Positions 46,076 through 57,077 of a stretch of DNA of 64,000 nucleotides are shown piece by piece. Positions within the stretch are counted from its first letter, which is position 1, and the number at the start of each line of letters is the position of its first letter. Under the pieces are notes generated by a model, which made no database searches, was not told where the DNA came from, and worked only from the letters and a program-made list of their open reading frames with translations. The stretch spans positions 30,375-94,374 of the forward strand of contig JAWPHD010010370.1 of NCBI GenBank assembly GCA_037043455.1, given 5' to 3'. Position numbers and translations under genes: made by a program. The DNA is from Cyrtodaria siliqua (Eukaryota > Mollusca > Bivalvia > Adapedonta > Hiatellidae).

Positions 46076-47476
46076 TCAGTCAGTGCTGTAATGAATGCAT
46101 CATCAGTCCGTGGTGTAATGAATGCATCAGTCCATGTCATAATGAATGCATCATCAGTCCATGCTGTAATGAATGCATCAGTCCATGTCATAATGAATGC
46201 ATCATCAGTCCATGCTGTAATGAATGCATCATCAGTCCATGTCATAATGAATGCATCATCAGTCCATGTCATAATGAATGCATCATCAGTCCATGTCATG
46301 ATGAATGCATCATCAGTCCCATGTCATAATGAATGCATCATCAGTCCATGCTGTAATGAATGCATCATCAGTCCATGTCATAATGAATGCATCATCAGTC
46401 CATGCTGTAATGAATGCATCAGTCCATGTCATAATGAATGCATCATCAGTCCCATGTCATAATGAATGCATCATCAGTCCATGTCATGATGAATGCATCG
46501 TCAGTCCATGTCATAATGAATGCATCGTCAGTCCCTGTCATGATGAATGCATCATCAGTCCATGTCATAATGAATGCTTCATCCGTCCATGTCGTAATAA
46601 ATGCATCGTCAGTCTTTGTCATAATGAATGCAACGACAGTCCGTCATAATGAATGCATCATCAGTCCATGTCGTAATGAATGCCTCATCAGTTCATGTCG
46701 TAATAAATGCATCGTCAGTCCGTGTAGTAATGAATGCATCGACAGTCCGTGTCATAATGAATACATCATCAGTCCATGTCATAATGAATGCATCATCAGT
46801 CCATGTCATAATGAATGCATCATCAGTCCATGCTGTAATGAATGCATCATCAGTCCATGTCATAATGAATGCATCATCAGTCCATGTCATAATGAATGCA
46901 TCATCAGTCCATGTCATAATGAATGCATCGACAGTCCGTCATAATGAATGCATCATCAGTCCATGTCATAAGGAATGCATCATCAGTCCATGTCATAATG
47001 AATGCATCATCAGTCCATGTCATAATGAATGCATCATCAGTCCATGTCATAATGAATGCATCATCAGTCCATGTCATAATGAATGCATCATCAGTCCATG
47101 GCATGATGAATACATCATCAGTCCATGTCGTAATGAATGCATCATCAGTCCATGTCATTATGAATACATCATCAGTCCATGCTGTAATGAATGCATCAGT
47201 CCATGTCATAATGAATGCATCATCAGTCCATGCTGTAATGAATGCATCAGTCCATGTCATAATGAATGCATCATCAGTCCATCCTGTAATGAATGCATCA
47301 GTCCATGTCATGATGAATACATCATCAGTCCATGTCATAATGAATGCATCATCAGTCCATGTCATAATGAATGCATCATCAGTCCATGTCATGATGAATG
47401 CATCGTCAGTCCATGTCATAATGAATGCATCGTCAGTCCATGTCATGATGAATGCATCATCAGTCCATGTCATAAT
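46076..47476. repeat. 27/24-bp minisatellite, about 50 units
   Basis: Unit AATGAATGCATCATCAGTCC plus ATGTCAT, with a 24-bp variant lacking one ATC and alternating ATGCTGT/ATGTCAT ends. Units are multiples of three, so two plus-strand frames (MNASSVHVI and NECIISPCH units) and one minus-strand frame (MTWTDDAFI unit) stay open for up to 285 codons. They are fully explained by the repeat. The array lies in the 15-kb intron between two firmly identified exons, so coding use is unlikely. Confidence 0.93.
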
Positions 47477-48125
47477 ATTTTATAAATGTCAAATCCATTA
47501 AATCATAAATGCATAATGTAACCTTGAATATTGCCTGGTTTACCCATTGAGCTAAGCAGGCAAAACACTATGGTATTGCATATAAAGTCCTTATAATACT
47601 GCAGTTGTTATGTAAAATGATACCTGCTTTAGTATTGGGAGTACAGTTTCAAATTTTCTATTGGTTGCCAGGTTTCTCAATCTCTGTCATATGATCAAGG
47701 TGTATGTCCTTTATATATTTCATCACTCTGTACCTTTATACCTCATCCCATAATATAATAATATTCATATGTCACATATGTTCACTTGATCTGCCTGCTG
47801 TTTGGGACATGTGAATAATTACACCATAATAAATGAATAACTGACAACTTGTAACTGATATGATTACACTAAAAAAACTGAATAAACTAGGTATGGCATG
47901 GTGCATATTGATTTGTTGTTAAGCAGTAATTAAAGCAACTTAACAGATTAGACCTGTTGGCAGTTGTATCAGGGGAAATCATGTGAACTGCAGTTGATTA
48001 GACCAGTAAATCCTTGTTCAATTATGATGTCTTCTGTGGTATATACTGGAAATAGTTAGTTACTGAGTAATGGTACGTTAGTGACACCATTAAGGTTCTA
48101 TTAAATGCTTTTAATTAACATCATC
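47477..48125. other. Intron sequence without a recognised feature
   Basis: AT-rich. Nothing supported. Confidence 0.4.
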
Positions 48126-48854
48126 CTGGGCCCAGTTGTTCAAAGATCGGTTAGCATATTCCTTTGTTAGGCCATTATAAAAAAAATTGCAAGATTCTCA
48201 TCCACGCCCGCCGCAAATATTTAGTGCCGTCCCGAATTTTTTTTTGCCATTAAAAGACTGTTTTGTTCCGCGTAATTTTACGAGCGCCGTAAATTCAATT
48301 TTCCGACCGCGATGTTCCGTATTATGAACCTGTCCTCTATGTGACGCTTCCGGTGTTTCCGGTATACAAGAAGTGTAAAAAATCGTATCAAAAAACAAAT
48401 ATGTTTTTTGTCTTAAGCAGGATTGTGCAAAGCAGTTCCGTAGTGAAGGAATGGTTTGGTTGTCAGATTCTTGACACAAACTCATTAATAGAACTATACC
48501 ATGAATTTATTTCTGGCTGTCTGGATAAAGAAGCGTCTTATGATTGGAAAATACCTCGACAATGTCAAAGTGTTCGTTGGTCGAAAAGTAAAAAATAAAA
48601 TTCCACACACCCTGCCCCTATTTTAAAAATTTGGATGAGAAGCCAGCAATATTTTTATAATGGCCTTAGTGTAAACTTTCAAAATACATTTTCTCATAAA
48701 AATCTGTTTTGTACTACTAAACGTTTTTAATTGAATTTCTTCTTAACATAATGCTTTCACATGCTCAAGTTCTGGTAAAAATATTCATTTATCGGAATTC
48801 AGAGATATTTGAAATTTTTACTTAAGTTAACCGATCTTCGAACAACTGGGCCCA
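48126..48854. mobile_element. TIR element TGGGCCCAGTTGTTC, with a nested MITE
   Basis: TGGGCCCAGTTGTTCAAAGA then TCGGTTA at the left is mirrored at the right, ending GAACAACTGGGCCCA (one mismatch in about 27). Non-coding. A second TIR element (48169-48666) sits within it. Confidence 0.75.
48169..48666. mobile_element. Nested MITE, AGGCCATTATAA ends
   Basis: AGGCCATTATAAAAAAAATT and GATTCTCATCC on the left; GGATGAGAAGCC and TTTTTATAATGGCCT on the right, inverted. It is unusually GC-rich within (CCGCCGCAAATATTTAGTGC). Short frames on both strands (95 and 85 codons) overlap each other, and no domain is recognised. Confidence 0.65.
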
Positions 48855-49189
48855 AGTATTTAGACGACTGAGTAATGATTAAGGTTCGTAGGTGCTTAAC
48901 ATCAACTAATATTTAATATACTGAGTAATGATGAAAGTTCAGGTGTTATAATATTCTGGTCTTCAAGAAAATGATATGAGTAATTGATATACATCTGAGG
49001 TTTATTTTTGATTAAAAACGTTGAATGGCAAATAAACTAATATAATGCATTTGTACCAGCTTAAAGTTGTTGCTCTAATGTAATTATCATTCCTATCCAG
49101 TGTTGCCTCTCACCGCTGACAGTTCAAATCCTAATGGGAGCTTGAATTGTGAGAAAGTGCTGATTCTTTTGGATGTTGGGAGGTATACA

Positions 49190-50420
49190 CAGGGTTGCCA
49201 ACGACCTTGAAAAGGCGGGGATTTTTTTTTTTTTCAAGATCAGGGAATTGTCAGGGAATTTTGAAAAATGGTCAGGGAAATTTGAATTTTCTGAAAAGTC
49301 AGGAGGGTGGGGGCAATGTTTGTCGAGAAATTGTGTATTAATTTTTGTTGTCGAAACGAAAAATGTATCTGTGACTATGGCAGTCTTCAAGTTGCACATT
49401 GATCCGTTTTAAGTTAACTCTTAATGCAGATCCTTCTATATTTTTGTCATTAGCTCTACTGATCAAAGATGCCGTGGTGCGGTGTCCGTCGTCTGACCGT
49501 CCATCTGTCTGTCTGTCCTTAAGCTTTTTTTTGTAGCAAACTACTGGATGGATTTTAATGAAACTTTACAGGAATGTTGCCCATGATGTCTAGTTGGTCC
49601 TAGCAAAAAATTCACTTTGATATGAAATCCAAGATGGCCACCAAAGCTAAAAATAGATTTTTAAAAAAGAAGTTTGTTGCGACTACTTCTTGAAAACAAG
49701 AGATATTGATATGGGACTTCCTTTAAAATGATCAGCATGACATGATGTTCGTCCTTGTTGAAAATCATTTTGATTCAACATTAAACATGGCTGCCATCTT
49801 TGTTTACATAGAGTTATATAGTAAAAACTTGTAGCAACTACTCCTCTGAAACTACTTGACCATTTTTCATGAAGCTTCACAGGAATGTTGCTGAAATTTT
49901 AGGTCGGCCGGAAATTCAAGATGGCTGACATGGCTAAAAACAGGTTTTTAAAAAACAAATTTATAGCGACTACTTCTTGAAAACTATAAGTGATATTGAT
50001 ATGGGATTTTCTAAAATGATCAGCAATTGACATGATGTTGGTCCTGGAAAATTATTTTGATTCAACATTAAACATGGTTGTCAGTGGCCATCTTCGTTTA
50101 CATAGAGTTATATATAAAAACTTGTAATGACTACGCTGAAACTACTTTTCGGAATGCTGATCTAGCTATCAAAACGTATCATTAGAGCTTCAAGGTCATT
50201 GCCCTCTTATTTTATGGTTGTTGTTAATAGAATAATACTCAGTAATAATTGATGTAACATATCTTTCAATTTAAATTAAAGTAATACCGGTATAGGTGGA
50301 ATGGTCGGCTGTAGGGGAGTGAGGAGGATGATAAAATTGCGTCATTTTGGTCAGTGAAAAATTACATTTGGTCAGGGAAAAGTCAGGGAATTTTATTTCA
50401 GCCAGATGCTGGCAATCCTG
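49190..50420. mobile_element. CAGGG-type TIR element nested in a SINE
   Basis: CAGGGTTGCCAACG at the left and TGCTGGCAATCCTG at the right are imperfect inverted ends. The 5-bp target duplication is ATACA (49185-49189 and 50421-50425). The interior has GTCAGGGAA repeats at both sides and contains tandem-core copy D. Confidence 0.72.
49451..50210 (+). mobile_element. Helentron-like tandem-core element, copy D
   Basis: TAGCTCTACTGATCAAAGAT start, two degenerate core units, and a decayed 3' end (ATTAGAGCTTCAAGGTCATT, GCCCTCTTATTT instead of GACCTCTTGTT). It is the most diverged of the six copies. Innermost layer of a three-level nest. Confidence 0.68.
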
Positions 50421-50745
50421 ATACAGTACTGGTTCTACGAAGGAAAAAGTGGATGGTCAGCCTTCAACACGAAACAGTTGTCCATCATATATAGTCATAT
50501 ATAGCCTGAAATATACTGAAAATGACATAAAACACCATCCAACCATTCAACAGGTTATTTCTGTGTCTAAATAGACAGAAAGGTGAACAAAAGGAGTACA
50601 TAACCTTGAGAGATCTCAGATGGGTTCCTTATACATATTGACAGGTCAAATAAACAGTAATAGGGGCATACAATAACCATAATTATTATATAACCTATAA
50701 ATAGACGCGTTTTCATTGGCTAAAAAGTAATTTTTTAGAAAAAAT

Positions 50746-50850
50746 ATCTAGCGATATTGACCTGTTTTTTTGATATTGACCTGTTTTTTTGATATTGACC
50801 TGTTTTATATAATTGTTTTTTTGATATTGACCTGTTTTATATAATTGTAA
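50746..50850. repeat. Short tandem repeat GATATTGACCTGTTTT
   Basis: Units of about 19 bp, then 38 bp (GATATTGACCTGTTTTATAT plus AATTGTTTTTTT), four to five in total. Confidence 0.75.
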
Positions 50851-50874
50851 ATTGAGGGTTATATAATAAAACAG

Positions 50875-51008
50875 TTATGGACTTTTCAGCTGTTATACAT
50901 GATGTTGATATGCACCAAAAAATCATTATTGACCTCGGCTATCGCCTCGGTCAATAATGATTTTTTTGGTGCATATCACATCATGTATAACAGCTGAAAA
51001 GTCCATAA
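50875..51008. repeat. 134-bp palindrome, ~60-bp arms
   Basis: TTATGGACTTTTCAGCTGTT runs inward to TTGACCTCGG, and the right arm mirrors it to AACAGCTGAAAAGTCCATAA with only a few mismatches and a minimal loop. Strong hairpin potential in DNA or RNA. Non-coding, intronic. Confidence 0.85.
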
Positions 51009-51930
51009 TTGTATATTATGCACACATACTTATATAAACATAAATTTCTTACAATTTCTTAAAAGTAATGCATTTGTCTCATCGTTGAGAAGTTGTAAAT
51101 GCTGCTTTAATTTACGAGCCTATTAATTCAAGTATGGTATCAACTATTAAGATACTTAAGTGCTTTGCTCTTTAGGATTACTACATCCTATTCATGGACA
51201 GTATACTTATTGTATATATTAATATTACCAGTTTATAACACAATGCCCACTATCACTAGTAAGATTTGTAGTAAACATTGCCGAAACCTGTCACAAACCT
51301 AGGCATGGTCACAGGTTATTGCCACCACTTACCTGCTTACCTGATATAAATGTCTGTCTTTCAGAATAATTAAATTGAGCTGCCAAATTCAACAACAAAG
51401 CTGTTTCACAAGACTGATGATGTAATGCAAATAAATGTATATATTAAATAAAAACCTGACTAAAAGTTCAAAAGCAAACAACAACGTAGTTGCAAATAAT
51501 TTTAAGTTGCAACTCAAAATTCAATTCAAAGTGGTGACAATAATGTCTATAGCCATACACACAGTAGTGATTTACTGATTAATAGATTGTAACTAAACAT
51601 CCATTACTTAGGCATTCGATTATAAAAGTTGATAATCTGTCATTGGTAAAATGTAAAAATGCCCCTTAATTAATGTTGAAAAAAGAAAGAAAGATGATTA
51701 TCTAGGAGACAACAGTTAGAAAATACATTTGTGAAAAAGAGCGAATAAACAAATAAACACATTTATATAAATTACAATAATTTTCTGGTTAAAATAAAAT
51801 GACAAAGGCATTATAAATAAGAATACATACTTCGACAGAAATTATTCTAATGTTCAAGGCCTGAAACAAGGGTTAGCATACACATGTTATACTTCATATT
51901 GACTAACTGATTATAACTGATGATTGATCA
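51009..51930. other. Intron sequence without a recognised feature
   Basis: AT-rich. Nothing supported. Confidence 0.4.
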
Positions 51931-51933
51931 GTT

Positions 51934-52200
51934 AAATCTAGGGGATTGTAACCAATGATCAATTGTAAATCTAGGGGATTGTAACCAATGATCGATTGTA
52001 AATCTAGGGGATTGTAACCAATGATCGATTGTAAATCTAGGGGATTGTAACCAATGATGGATTGTAAATCTAGGGATTTGTAACCAATGATGGATTGTAA
52101 ATCTAGGGGATTGTAACCAATGATCGATTGTAAATCTAGGGGATTGTAACCAATGATCGATTGTAAATCTAGGGGATTGTAACCAATGATGGATTTTAAA
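51934..52200. repeat. 33-bp minisatellite, 8 units
   Basis: Unit AAATCTAGGGGATTGTAACC plus AATGATCGATTGT, with ATCG/ATGG variants. Highly uniform, hence young or homogenised. Confidence 0.9.
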
Positions 52201-52204
52201 TTAC

Positions 52205-52412
52205 AACTGATTGCCCATCACTAACACACAGACATGTCGCCTGACTGGCCTTGACACCTGATTGCCCATCACTAACGCACAGACATCGTTGCCTGACTGG
52301 CTTTGACACCTGATTGCCCATCACTAGCACACAGACATGTCGCCTGACTGGCCTTGACACCAGATTGCCCATCACTAACACACAGACATGTCGCCTGACT
52401 GGCCTTGACACC
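52205..52412. repeat. 51-bp minisatellite, 4 units
   Basis: Unit GATTGCCCATCACTAACACA plus CAGACATGTCGCCTGACTGG and CCTTGACACCT. 51 bp equals 17 codons, which keeps minus- and plus-strand frames open (e.g. RRHVCVLVMGN repeats). These frames are not annotated as genes. Confidence 0.88.
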
Positions 52413-52684
52413 TTTCGCCTTTTTCTTTCTTGCCTTTTTAAAGAAAAAAGAATATGTCAAGAACGAAGGCATGAACATTTGAGTTTTTATTTTTTATCTC
52501 TTGATTCTCAGGAATTCAACGAAACGTGGATCATAGTTTTATATTGGGTAGTATTGCTACACTGATATTACCTTGTGTGTTTCCGGGACTGTCAAGAGGA
52601 CCAATAATTGATACCACTGTCTAACCCTTATATGATCATAGGAGGAGACTAATAGGGTTTTAACAGTTGGAATTAAAATAAATG

Positions 52685-52905
52685 TTATTTAACGGCTCAT
52701 CAATACATTATAGGTTATTTTAAACTGCTCCAGAGAGAGGGAAAAGATACATAGAAACCCGTGAACTTGACCAATTTACTGACGAAGCTAAGGGAATATG
52801 TCTTGTCCCCAAAAAACCCAGATGGAACTCATCACACTGGTTAGGCTTGAACCCTGGGCTCTTCCGGTTTTCTACTATCCACTGGGCTGTGCCAGCCCAT
52901 TCTTT
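52685..52905 (-). mobile_element. tRNA-derived SINE, diverged minus copy
   Basis: Reverse of the 23142 family: ATTTAACGGCTCATCAATAC, CCAGAGAGAGGGAAAAGATA, AGCTAAGGGAATATGTCTTG and the B-box region GGCTTGAACCCTGGGC. No clear target duplication. Confidence 0.7.
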
Positions 52906-53037
52906 AGGCAGTTGGGAGTTCCAGTAACTGGGTTTCTCCAGCTGTTGTGAAGGTAGCGGTACCGGTACCACTCCCAATATGGTAAACAAAATCGCTGGTT
53001 ACATCCTGCTACTGAGGAAAATTCCCATTTGGATATA

Positions 53038-55750
53038 CAGTCGATTCCGTTTAATCGCATATCGGTTAATTGCATATTTCGGTTAATTGCATAAAGTTTT
53101 GAAACACAAAACCATTCGTATTCTTTTGCATGTAAAAAACCCCGTATAATCGCATAGGTTTTTGTCACATTCCGGATAATTGCATAACGAATATCTGGCT
53201 AATTGCATAATGAAAGTCAAATTTACCTGTATTTTGCAACTGTTAATTGATTGACGCGGTCACAGAGATAAGCCCGAGGCAAATTGATTGACAAAAGGTA
53301 CTAATTGGCTTGCCGAGAGAGTTTGCCATTTTGTGCGGTTTCCGTAAAGCTTCCACGCCATGACGATCGCTCACCAATTAGCATACACGATTTAATAATA
53401 AGTTTGTACGCAATGTAAAGCAATGTGTTGTTAGCTCTACTGATCAGAGATCAGCAGAGCTTATGCCGTGGTGCGGCGTCCGTCGTCCGTCTGTCCGTAA
53501 ACTTTTATTTGTAGCGACTTCTCCTCTGAAACTACTGGATGGATATTCATGAAACTTTACAGAAATGTTGCCCATAAAGTCTAGTTGATCCTAGCAAAAA
53601 TTCATGTTGATGTGAAATCCAAGATGGCCGCCAAAGCTAAAAATAGAGTTTTAAAATACAAGTTTGTAGCGACTTCTTCTTGAAAACTATAAGTGATATT
53701 GATATGGGACTTTTTCTAAAATGATCAGCATGACATAATGTTGATCCTAGTCAAAAATCGTTTTGATTCAACGTTAAACATGGCTGCAGCGGCCATCTTT
53801 GTTTACATAGAGTTATATAGTAAAAACCTTGTAGCGACTACTTCTCTGAAACTACTTGGCGGATTGTCATGAAACTTTACAGGAATGTCGCTCTTGATGT
53901 CTAATTGATCCTAGAAAAATTTCAGGTCGGCCAGAAATTCAAGATGGCCGTCGCAGCTAAAAATAGATTTTTAAAAAATAAGTTTGTAGCGACTACTTCT
54001 TGAAAACTATAAGTGATATTGATATGGGATTTTTTCTAAAATGATCAGCATTACATGATGTTGATCCTAGTCAAAAATCGTTTTGATTCAACGTTAAACA
54101 TGGCTGCCATCTTTGTTTACATAGAGTTATATAGTAAAAACTTGTAGCGACTACTCCTCTGAAACTACTTCGCGGATTGTCATGAAACTTTACAGGAATG
54201 TTGCTCTTGATGTCTAATTGATCCTAGAAAAATTTCAGGTCGGCCGGAAATTCAAGATGGCCGTCGCAGCTAAAAATAGATTTTTAAAAAATAAGTTTGT
54301 AGCGACTACTTCTTGAAAACTATAAGTGATATTGATATGGGACTTTTTCTAAAATGATCAGCATGACATGATGTAGATCCTTGTGGAAAATTATTTTGAT
54401 TCGACGTTAAACATGGCTGCCAGTGGCCATCTTTGGTTACATAGAGTTATATAGTAAAAACTTGTAGCGACTACTTCTCTGAAACTACTTGGCGGATTGT
54501 CATGAAACTTCACAGGAATGTTGCTCTTGATGTCTAATTGATCCTAGAAAAATTTCAGGTCGGCCGGAAATTCAAGATGGCCGTCACAGCTAAAAATAGA
54601 TTTTTAAAAAATAAGTTTGTAGAGACTACTTCTTGAAAACTATAAGTGATATTGATATGGGACTTTTTCTAAAATGATCAGCATGACATGATGTAGATCC
54701 TTGTGGAAAATTATTTTGATTCGACGTTAAACATGGCTGCCAGTGGCCATCTTTGGTTACATAGAGTTATATAGTAAAAACTTGTAGCGACTACTTCTCT
54801 GAAACTACTTGACGGATGTTCATGAAACTTCACAGGAATGTTGCTCTTGATGTCAAGTTGATCCTAGAAAAATTTCAGGTCGGCCGGAAATTCAAGATGG
54901 CCGCCACAGCTAAAAATAGATTTAAAATAAATAAGTTTGTAGCGACTACTTCTTCAAAACAATAAGAGATATTGATATGGGACTTTTTCTAAAATGATCA
55001 GTATGACATGATGTTGGTCCTTGTCGAAAATCGTTTTGATTTGACGTTAAACATGGCTGCGGCCATTTTTGTTTACATAGAGTTATATAATGAAAACTTG
55101 TAGCGACTACTTCTCTGAAACTACTTGACGGATTTTCATGAAACTTCACAGGAATGTTGCTCTTAATGTCTTATTGATCTTAGCAAAATTTCAGGTCGGC
55201 CGGAAATTCAAGATGGCCGCCACGGTTAAAAATAGATTTTCAAAAAACAAGTCTGTAGCGACTACTTCCTGAAATCAAAATCAATCAGTAGAGCTTCAAG
55301 GTCATTGACCTCTTGTTAATTATTTACTGCTCTCAGTTTGCTAGTGTCGGTAGAGATGCATATGACATTGAGTAGCTCATAGAGGTTACTTAATAAATGA
55401 AAAATAAAATAAGCTTTTGTGTTATTATCATGGCTGTGTAATTCACACTACAAACAATAGCAAAGCGACGCAGGTTGAAAGAAAACAAATACGCATAAAT
55501 ATTGCGTAAAATCTATCAAATAACAGTAAATACAAAATGGATATGCACAATAATAATCCTATCAAACATCTTACATAGAATTAACTCGCTTTTATGGAGT
55601 TTCTATGTAAGTATTAACAGAACAGTAAAACGAAAGTAGAAACGTGCACCGCTACATGTACAAAATGTTCAGTTTCGGTTATTCGAATACTCCGGTTAAT
55701 CGCATATATTTTCTTGACAAATGGGCTATGCAAATAACCGAAATCGACTG
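53038..55750. mobile_element. Mariner/pogo-like TIR element carrying copy E
   Basis: CAGTCGATTCCG at the left and CGAAATCGACTG at the right, each next to TA (53036-53037 and 55751-55752), as for Tc1/mariner/pogo transposons. The left end contains repeated GGTTAATTGCATA motifs. The short minus-strand frames at 52875-53168 do not encode a recognised transposase. Most of the interior is the tandem-core copy E. Confidence 0.65.
53431..55317 (+). mobile_element. Helentron-like tandem-core element, copy E
   Basis: TTAGCTCTACTGATCAGAGA start, ATCAGTAGAGCTTCAAGGTC and ATTGACCTCTTGTT end. About five core units, the largest of the six copies; several internal units are nearly identical to each other, suggesting recent unit amplification. 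Inserted inside the 53038-55750 element. Confidence 0.78.
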
Positions 55751-57077
55751 TATATAAGTTTGTGTCGAAACATTTGGATATATATATAAGTTTGTGTCGA
55801 AATATATACCTGGGACCAGTGTATTAGCCAGCCAACCGAAATATTTGCAGCCAATATTTGGAGGAGTGGGTGGGGTAAAAGAAAACGTTTACCCCAGAGA
55901 CACCCACTAGTCGCGAATTGGCGCGTAAAGCGTGTTAGCAAATTATTTTGCACACCCTGTTTGCATATTTGCACACCCAGTTCTTGAATTTCTGCCTAAT
56001 ATACTGCCTGGGACCCTATCACTAGAGAGGGAAGGAGATATAGGACATTTCCCTGATGTCTGAGGGTAAAGGATATCTGACAATACAGCGTTAGAGAGTA
56101 AGGGATATCTGACAATGTGGAATGTCGGAGAAAAAGGGATATCTGTGTCGGAGAGCTTGGATTTCTTAAATAGTCTTAAATACACCTAAAAATACTTTTT
56201 GGTGAGGGTACATTGGAGCTTCACAAGATTCTTTCATAATAATAAAACAAATATAGTCGGGTGCTTACCATAACATAGTTTGAAATGAATTGTAATTTCT
56301 CCAACAATAATTAAAAAATGTTATCCATGAAATATGGAATGCCACAGTAATGTAACTGTTTTTCTAAAAATGTTGTAAACCTTTTGTCTTCTGTCATGTA
56401 CATGTTTCTTTAGGAATCAGCATTTCAAACTTTGTATTGATTTGATCAAAATTCATTTTGTATTTTGTGTCAGACATGCTTTTGCATTGAACTGTTTTCA
56501 CATTTACAACATTAATGCAATTTTGTCTCAACCATAGAATCTTTCCTCAGGCTTCTCGGATAATATTACATTTATATACCTTTCAGGATCTTTAAATGCT
56601 ATCCTCTTAAAATAAATCCCCAGATTTTTGGAGAAACTCATTAACTTGCTAAAATACTGATGAACGATTTTGTATATAATTAGCAGGGTTGCCTTTGATG
56701 CGTATGAATAACCTAAACTTGAAATTTTTGCTTGACAGATATATAGTAATTTTAAAAAATGAAAAGCAATACACCAATAGCATGCAGTTTAATTGGAAGA
56801 AAGAATAAGCCAGACTAAATACATGCTTTTAGAGAAAGAGAAAAAACTTGACCAAACCACCAGTAGTGCATTTAAATTGAATTAACTTGAAAGTTGTATG
56901 ACAGAATTGTATATTGTTACAGGCAAGCAGTCTGAATGTTTAGATGATACATTCTAAGAGCTCTTTTTCTAAGAGCTCTATTTTGACAGATGGCAATTAC
57001 ATTATGGACACTTGATAATAATATCAATTTGATTTTCCAAGAGGACTTGGCTCCTGAGAAGTAAATATTGATTTTTT
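55751..57077. other. Intron sequence; short repeats only
   Basis: A 46-bp direct repeat around 55752-55805 (TATATAAGTTTGTGTCGAAA twice) and three to four degenerate GGGATATCTGACAATG units at about 56065-56155. No exon or complete element recognised. Confidence 0.5.

Larger units (their letters stand above)
49095..50560 (+). mobile_element. SINE split by a nested insertion
   Basis: The 5' half (49095-49189: CAGTTCAAATCCTAATGGGA, GCTGATTCTTTTGGATG, GGAGGTATACA) and 3' half (50421-50560: ATACAGTACTGGTTCTACG, GTGGATGGTCAGCC, AATGACATAAAACACCATCC) together make one SINE of the GACGTAAAACACC family. The interruption is the TIR element at 49190-50420, with ATACA repeated at the break. Confidence 0.78.

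Noticed and set aside
46076..47476. CRISPR array
   Set aside because: Units are contiguous with no unique spacers, and the context is eukaryotic. The same applies to the 145-bp and 33-bp arrays.
46091..47501. Long open frames of 114-285 codons on both strands with 9-residue repeats
   Set aside because: Entirely produced by a 27/24-bp minisatellite whose unit length is a multiple of three. Located in an intron between two in-frame exons; no start context or splice evidence.
52196..52478. Repeated RRHVCVLVMGN-type frames
   Set aside because: By-product of the 51-bp (17-codon) minisatellite.
45123..55149. Recurring minus-strand frames beginning MKFHENPSS (45123, 49683, 54946)
   Set aside because: Shadow of the tandem-core units; they recur only because the repeat recurs, and unit-length differences break the frame.
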